64,000 nucleotides of DNA from NCBI RefSeq assembly GCF_004804335.1, contig NZ_SRXY01000006.1, positions 186,001-250,000 of the forward strand, written 5' to 3'. The stretch comes from Pacificoceanicola onchidii. GTDB taxonomy: Bacteria > Pseudomonadota > Alphaproteobacteria > Rhodobacterales > Rhodobacteraceae. Of the stretch, positions 59,836-64,000 are shown one piece after another; the stretch's first letter is position 1; each line of letters begins with the position of its first letter. Made by a program: the position numbers and the translations under genes. The notes beneath the pieces are model-generated. The model worked only from the letters and a program-made list of their open reading frames with translations. It was not told where the DNA came from and did no database searches.

Positions 59836-61404
59836 TCAGAAGAGGCTGCCCTGCTCGGGCGGCGTGTCCTTGGGTTTGGATTTGGCCTTGGGCGCGGGTT
59901 TCGGCCGGGACGGAGCCTCTGCGTCGCTGAGAGGCAGAACGCCGTCGGCAAATTCGATCTCCAGCGCCGCCGCCTTCTGCGCCGCGCCCCGCGTTGTGAC
60001 CACCGCCCCATCGCCGCGCACCACAGCATAGCCGCGTTTCAGCGTCTCGCGGTAACTCAGCGTTTCGCGCAAACGGTCCACCGCCTCCAGCGTCTGCCGC
60101 GCCTGTGCGATCCGGCCTGTGTGCGCTTGCTCCATACGTCGGGCAAGGGTCTGAAACCGCTCGGATTGCGCGGAAATCTCGCGCAAAATTGCCCGGTCAC
60201 TCAATCCATCCGCACGCCTCGCCAGATCGGCGCGGCGCATTTGCACCAAGCGTTCCAAGGCCGGCCCGAGCCGCGCAGCGCGATCGGTAACCTTGCCGCG
60301 CTCCGCTGCAATCGCCCGCGTCAGCACCGAAGGCCTGAGCGATCCGGCCTGCTCGCTCAGATGCAGCCGTCGCCTGTCCACCAGCCGTTGCAGGCCCGCA
60401 GGCAACCGATCCGATAGCACATCGAGCCGCTGCCGCGGCGCATCCAACAATGCCTCTGCCCGAGGCATCGCCCGCGCCAGATCGCGCAGCCTTTGTCCGC
60501 GCACCTCCACCCGCTGACCCATGGCGCGGGTCATGCGCGCGCCTGCCTCCTTCGTCCAACTCATCAGTTCGAGCCGAACAGGCACGGCGATCTCCGCCGC
60601 CGCCGTCGGCGTCGGCGCGCGTTTGTCCGAGGCATAATCAATCAGCGTGGTGTCCGTCTCATGCCCCACAGCCGAGATCAGCGGAATGTCAGAGGCCGCC
60701 GCCGCCCGCACCACACTCTCTTCATTGAAGCCCCAAAGATCTTCAACCGAACCGCCGCCGCGCGCCACAATCAGCAAATCCGGGCGGGGCAAGGCGCCTC
60801 CCGGCGTCAGCCGATTGAACCCTTCAATCGCCCGCGCCACCTCCGGCGCGCAGGCCGCCCCTTGCACCGCCACAGGCCAGATCAGAACCTTGCGCGGAAA
60901 ACGCTCGCGCAAGCGGTGCAGAATATCGCGAATGACCGCCCCCGTGGGCGAGGTCACAACCCCGATGATCTCCGGCAGGTACGGCAACGGCTGCTTGCGC
61001 TCGGGCGCGAACAGCCCTTCGGCTTGCATCTGCGCCTTGCGCTTTTCCAGCATCGCCATGAGAGCGCCCATGCCTGCCGGCCGGATGTCATCAAGCACGA
61101 TCTGGTATTTGGACTGCCCCGGAAAGGTGGTCATGCGCCCGGTCGCCACAACTTCCATGCCTTCTTCGGGCAAGGTCTGCAGCTTCGCCGCCACCCCTTT
61201 CCACATCACCCCGGAAATCACCGCGCGATCATCCTTGAGATCAAGGTAGAGATGCCCGGAGCGCGGCCGCGTCACCCGCCCGACCTCGCCGCGCACCCGG
61301 ACAAAGCCGAACTCGCCTTCGATCATGCGTTTGACAGCACCCGAAAGCTCAGAGACGGAAAACTCCGGCGTGTTGCCCGCGTCCCCTTCGTCCAGAAGAT
61401 CCAT
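59836..61404 (-). CDS. xseA: Exodeoxyribonuclease VII large subunit
   Basis: 522 residues. The N-terminal OB-fold is FSVSELSGAVKRMIEGEFGFVRVRGEVGRV...GHLYLDLKDDRAVISGVMWKG. The catalytic domain has IGVVTSPTGAVIRDILHRLRERFP, LLIVARGGGSVEDLWGFNEE and SAVGHETDTTLIDYASDKRAPTPTAAAE. A long coiled-coil region follows, then a Lys/Pro-rich tail. It degrades single-stranded DNA to oligonucleotides in mismatch repair and recombination, together with XseB, which is not in this window. Confidence 0.96.
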   Translation of the reverse strand: MDLLDEGDAGNTPEFSVSELSGAVKRMIEGEFGFVRVRGEVGRVTRPRSGHLYLDLKDDRAVISGVMWKGVAAKLQTLPEEGMEVVATGRMTTFPGQSKYQIVLDDIRPAGMGALMAMLEKRKAQMQAEGLFAPERKQPLPYLPEIIGVVTSPTGAVIRDILHRLRERFPRKVLIWPVAVQGAACAPEVARAIEGFNRLTPGGALPRPDLLIVARGGGSVEDLWGFNEESVVRAAAASDIPLISAVGHETDTTLIDYASDKRAPTPTAAAEIAVPVRLELMSWTKEAGARMTRAMGQRVEVRGQRLRDLARAMPRAEALLDAPRQRLDVLSDRLPAGLQRLVDRRRLHLSEQAGSLRPSVLTRAIAAERGKVTDRAARLGPALERLVQMRRADLARRADGLSDRAILREISAQSERFQTLARRMEQAHTGRIAQARQTLEAVDRLRETLSYRETLKRGYAVVRGDGAVVTTRGAAQKAAALEIEFADGVLPLSDAEAPSRPKPAPKAKSKPKDTPPEQGSLF

Positions 61405-61476
61405 TTCCCTGCCTTCCCTTGCTTCCGCAGCCCCCCGACCTTAAAGGGTCACTCGACAAGACAAAAGCGCCCCTGC

Positions 61477-61527
61477 CCTTCTTTGGGCTCAAAATACCTC
61501 GGGGTCCGGGGCAGCGCCCCGAACGGC
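61477..61527 (+). repeat. Candidate dispersed intergenic element with small hairpin, upstream of purD
   Basis: The stretch contains CTTTGGGCTCAAAATACC and then a compact hairpin CGGGGC-AGC-GCCCCG (61507-61521). From memory, similar intergenic blocks occur many times in Rhodobacteraceae genomes. There is only one copy in this window, so I cannot prove repetition. The rest of the 149-base gap shows nothing else clear. Confidence 0.4.
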
Positions 61528-61553
61528 CCGACGCCAACCAATGGAGCCTGCCC

Positions 61554-62816
61554 ATGAACATCCTGATCCTCGGAAGCGGTGGACGCGAACACGCCCTGGC
61601 CTGGGCCACGCTTCAGAACCCGAAATGCGACAAGCTGATCGTCGCGCCGGGCAACGCAGGGATTGCGATGATCGCGGAATGTGCCAGCATCGACATCAAC
61701 GATGGCGGCGTGGTCGCGGAGTTTGCCTCCGAAAACGCCATTGATCTGGTGATTGTCGGCCCCGAGGCGCCCTTGGCCGCGGGTGTCGCGGATCGCTTGC
61801 GCGCCGCGGGTTTCGCGGTCTTTGGCCCGTCGGCGGAAGCCGCGCGGCTCGAAGCTTCCAAGTCCTTCACCAAGGAAATCTGCGACGCCGCAAACGCCCC
61901 CACAGCCGCTTACGGCCATTTCACCGATGCCGAAGCCGCCAAGGCGCACGTTCGTGAACAGGGCGCGCCGATTGTGGTCAAGGCGGACGGCCTCGCCGCA
62001 GGCAAGGGCGTGATTATCGCCGAAACCGTGGCCGAAGCCGAGGCTGCGATTGACGACATGTTTGGCGGCAGCTTTGGCAGCGCGGGCGCCGAGGTGGTCA
62101 TCGAAGAGTTCATGACCGGCGAAGAGGCGTCTTTCTTTGTCCTGGTTGATGGCGAGACCTGCCTGCCCATCGGCACCGCGCAGGACCACAAACGCGTCGG
62201 CGAAGGCGATACCGGGCTCAACACCGGAGGCATGGGCGCGTACTCCCCGGCTCCGATCATGGACGAGGCCGTCACGCAAAAGGCGCTGGATGAAATCGTG
62301 CGCCCGACCATGGCCGAAATGGCCAAGCGCGGCAGCCCGTATCAGGGCGTGCTCTATGTCGGCCTGATGATCAAGGATGGCCAGCCGCGTCTCGTGGAAT
62401 ACAACGTGCGCTTCGGCGATCCCGAATGCCAGGTTCTGATGCTGCGCCTCGGCGCACAGGCTTTTGATCTGATGCAGGCCTGTGCCGAAGGGCGTCTTGA
62501 TGAGGCGCAGGTGACCTGGGCCGATGATCACGCCATGACCGTGGTTCTGGCGGCGAACGGCTATCCCGGTGCGTATGAGAAAGGCTCTGTCATCAAGGGC
62601 TTGGATGCGCTTCCCGAAGACAGTTTCCACATGATGTTCCACGCGGGCACCACCCAAAAGGACGGCGCGATCACAGCCTCTGGCGGGCGTGTTCTGAATG
62701 CCACCGCACGCGGAGCAACGTTGCAGGAAGCGCGCGATCGGGCTTATGCCATGGTCGACGGCACCGACTGGCCCGAAGGCTTCTGCCGCCGCGATATCGG
62801 CTGGCGCGCGCTCTGA
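61554..62816 (+). CDS. purD: Phosphoribosylamine-glycine ligase
   Basis: ATP-grasp enzyme that joins glycine to phosphoribosylamine in purine synthesis. The start MNILILGSGGREHALAWA has GGAG upstream; 420 residues. Signatures: GPEAPLAAGVADRL, IVVKADGLAAGKGVIIAET, AQDHKRVGEGDTGLNTGGMGAYSPAP and LVEYNVRFGDPECQVLMLRL. It is convergent with the 5-formyl-THF cyclo-ligase gene (3-base gap), and divergent from xseA. Both cyclo-ligase and purD touch folate/purine metabolism. Confidence 0.97.
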   Translation: MNILILGSGGREHALAWATLQNPKCDKLIVAPGNAGIAMIAECASIDINDGGVVAEFASENAIDLVIVGPEAPLAAGVADRLRAAGFAVFGPSAEAARLEASKSFTKEICDAANAPTAAYGHFTDAEAAKAHVREQGAPIVVKADGLAAGKGVIIAETVAEAEAAIDDMFGGSFGSAGAEVVIEEFMTGEEASFFVLVDGETCLPIGTAQDHKRVGEGDTGLNTGGMGAYSPAPIMDEAVTQKALDEIVRPTMAEMAKRGSPYQGVLYVGLMIKDGQPRLVEYNVRFGDPECQVLMLRLGAQAFDLMQACAEGRLDEAQVTWADDHAMTVVLAANGYPGAYEKGSVIKGLDALPEDSFHMMFHAGTTQKDGAITASGGRVLNATARGATLQEARDRAYAMVDGTDWPEGFCRRDIGWRAL

Positions 62817-62819
62817 GCG

Positions 62820-63380
62820 TCAGCTGCCCGGCTGGATCACCGCGTTTTCGGTGACGATGAAATCAAGCGGCTGGTCTGTCGGCTCCAGCGGCAGATCTTC
62901 CGCTTCCTGCGCGGCAAAGGTAAAGCCGATGGCAAGCGTTGCGCGTTTGGCGCGAAGCCGTTCCAGCGTGCGATCATAAAAACCGCCGCCATAGCCGAGA
63001 CGCCCGCCGCCTTTGCTGAAGGCCACCAGCGGCACAATCAGAAGTTCCGGCTCGATATAGTCAAGCGTCGCAGGCACCCGCGCGCCAAAGGCGCCGTCCA
63101 CCATCTCGCAATCCGGCTCCCAAAGGGCAAATCGCAGCGGCTGCCCGGCCGCTTCGATCACCGGCACGCAAACAGGTCCATGGGCGGCGGCCTCTTCCAT
63201 CGCGGCCATGGGGCTGATCTCGGTCCGGATCGGCATATAGCCGGCCAGCGGCACACCGCGATAGCCGGCCAGCACTTCGCTGAGCTTACCCGCCTGCCCC
63301 GGACTTCGCGTTTCAAAGGCGGTCTTGCGCCGGGCAAAGGCGGCTTTGCGCGCTGCTTTTTTCAGATCATCCAAGGACAT
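62820..63380 (-). CDS. 5-Formyltetrahydrofolate cyclo-ligase
   Basis: Converts 5-formyl-THF to 5,10-methenyl-THF with ATP. 186 residues. The N-terminal basic region is KKAARKAAFARRKTAFE, the substrate region AGYMPIRTEISP, and the family signature LLIVPLVAFSKGGGRLGYGGGFYDRTL. It is downstream of mgtE on the same strand after an 11-base gap, so they may be co-transcribed. Confidence 0.95.
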   Translation of the reverse strand: MSLDDLKKAARKAAFARRKTAFETRSPGQAGKLSEVLAGYRGVPLAGYMPIRTEISPMAAMEEAAAHGPVCVPVIEAAGQPLRFALWEPDCEMVDGAFGARVPATLDYIEPELLIVPLVAFSKGGGRLGYGGGFYDRTLERLRAKRATLAIGFTFAAQEAEDLPLEPTDQPLDFIVTENAVIQPGS

Positions 63381-63391
63381 GCGCCACTTCC

Positions 63392-64000
63392 TTACAGCAA
63401 AACAACAACGGCAAGTCCAAGGAAGGCGAAGAAGCCCACCACGTCCGTCACCGTGGTCACAAAGGCCCCGGAGGCCAGCGCCGGGTCCACCCCGGCCTTC
63501 TCAAGAAGCACCGGAATCACGATCCCTGCGAGGCCGGCAACGACCAGATTGATCACCATCGCGGCAGCGATCACCCCACCCAAGGCCGGTGAGCCAAACC
63601 AGACGATGCCAACAACCCCCATCACGACCGCAAAAATGATCCCGTTGACCAGCCCCACCATCGCCTCACGCCGGATCACCCGCCAGAGGTTTGATGTGGT
63701 GAGGTCCTTGGTGGCCAACGCGCGCACCGCCACGGTCAGCGATTGGGTGCCCGCGTTACCCCCCATGGAGGCGACAATCGGCATCAGCACGGCCAGCGCG
63801 ACGACCTGTGCAATCGCCGCCTCGAATTGCGCGATGACAAGGCTTGCCAGCACCGCCGTCACAAGGTTCACCGCCAACCATGGAAAGCGGCGTTTTGTGG
63901 TTTCAATGTAGTTGTCCGAAAGCGAGCTTTCCTCGTCCACACCGGCAAGGCGCAGGATGTCTTCTTCGTGTTCCTCATCGAGAACCGCCATGGCATCGTC
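63392..64000 (-). CDS. mgtE: MgtE-family magnesium transporter, N-terminus cut off by window edge
   Basis: The C-terminal 202 residues of a Mg2+ channel/transporter. A full protein has an N domain, a CBS pair and five membrane helices. What is visible starts at the end of the CBS region (DDAMAVLDEEHEEDILRLAGVDE), followed by the plug helix and membrane segments. The signatures are PIVASMGGNAGTQSLTVAVRALA and GLVNGIIFAVVMGVVGIVWFG. The acidic pore Asp in VDPALASGAFVTTVTDVVGFFAFLGLA is present. Normal in every respect; only the window boundary truncates it. Confidence 0.95.
   Translation of the reverse strand, partial: DDAMAVLDEEHEEDILRLAGVDEESSLSDNYIETTKRRFPWLAVNLVTAVLASLVIAQFEAAIAQVVALAVLMPIVASMGGNAGTQSLTVAVRALATKDLTTSNLWRVIRREAMVGLVNGIIFAVVMGVVGIVWFGSPALGGVIAAAMVINLVVAGLAGIVIPVLLEKAGVDPALASGAFVTTVTDVVGFFAFLGLAVVVLL

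Overview
The window is a chromosomal segment of a GC-rich alphaproteobacterium, most likely a marine member of the Rhodobacteraceae (Roseobacter group). Evidence for this: two proteins with Rhodobacterales-type VPLPA-CTERM tails, HdaA next to polyphosphate kinase, PhaR, a CtrA-type box upstream of a flagellin, a GAAC-N7-GAAC (alphaproteobacterial LexA) box upstream of uvrA, and a CceR-type operator upstream of gap. There is no rRNA, CRISPR array, prophage or recognisable insertion sequence. There is one tRNA gene (Gly, anticodon CCC). Most of the window is ordinary core and catabolic gene content.

Layout. 1-5.5 kb: a partial amino-acid symporter, a universal stress protein, then a sulfide:quinone oxidoreductase-like fusion protein and a SulP anion transporter. 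5.5-10.4 kb: a three-gene TRAP transporter. 10.4-16.4 kb: a SMI1/KNR4-like gene, a NarX/NarL-type two-component pair, guaB, a DM13 protein and an unrecognised secreted protein. 16.5-25 kb: agmatinase, a VPLPA-CTERM protein, a CaiB-type CoA-transferase, a corrinoid-activase-like ASKHA protein, tRNA-Gly, a pentapeptide-repeat protein and a histone-deacetylase-fold enzyme. 25-29 kb: arginine catabolism (Lrp regulator, arginase, ornithine cyclodeaminase), then gap. 29-35 kb: small proteins, coaD, a CBS protein, a LysR regulator divergent from mmsA, and two tandem paralogues of unknown function. 35-40.6 kb: YbdK-type ligase, glycosyltransferase, then an acyl-CoA dehydrogenase and a fused 3-hydroxyisobutyryl-CoA hydrolase/3-hydroxyisobutyrate dehydrogenase. 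40.6-54.5 kb: small membrane protein, patatin, uvrA, rhodanese, FAD oxidase, MscS channel, PerM-hdaA-ppk operon and a flagellin. 54.5-64 kb: nuclease-fold protein, DnaJ/TerB protein, GNAT, VOC, hppD with an Lrp regulator, phaR, xseA, purD, 5-formyl-THF cyclo-ligase and a partial mgtE.

How the parts fit. The strongest unifying signal is regulatory. The perfect palindrome ATTC-N8-GAAT, which I recall as the site of the persulfide-sensing repressor SqrR, occurs upstream of the SQR-like gene, the SulP gene and, 40 kb away, the rhodanese gene. This suggests one sulfide-responsive regulon whose ArsR-type regulator lies outside the window. Valine catabolism is split between mmsA and the acd/hydrolase-mmsB unit, and both carry tandem 8-bp TTTGCAAA-like sites in the same geometry. 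gap carries a CceR-type operator over its predicted -10. The 153-bp interval between uvrA and the rhodanese gene holds a CtrA-type box, a LexA box and a SqrR-type operator.

A roughly 260-bp structured repeat with 19-bp inverted arms and one compensatory base-pair change occurs at 5.1 and 19.6 kb. The hydrolase-mmsB fusion keeps an internal Shine-Dalgarno and start codon. These two and the sulfide regulon are the items most worth following up.
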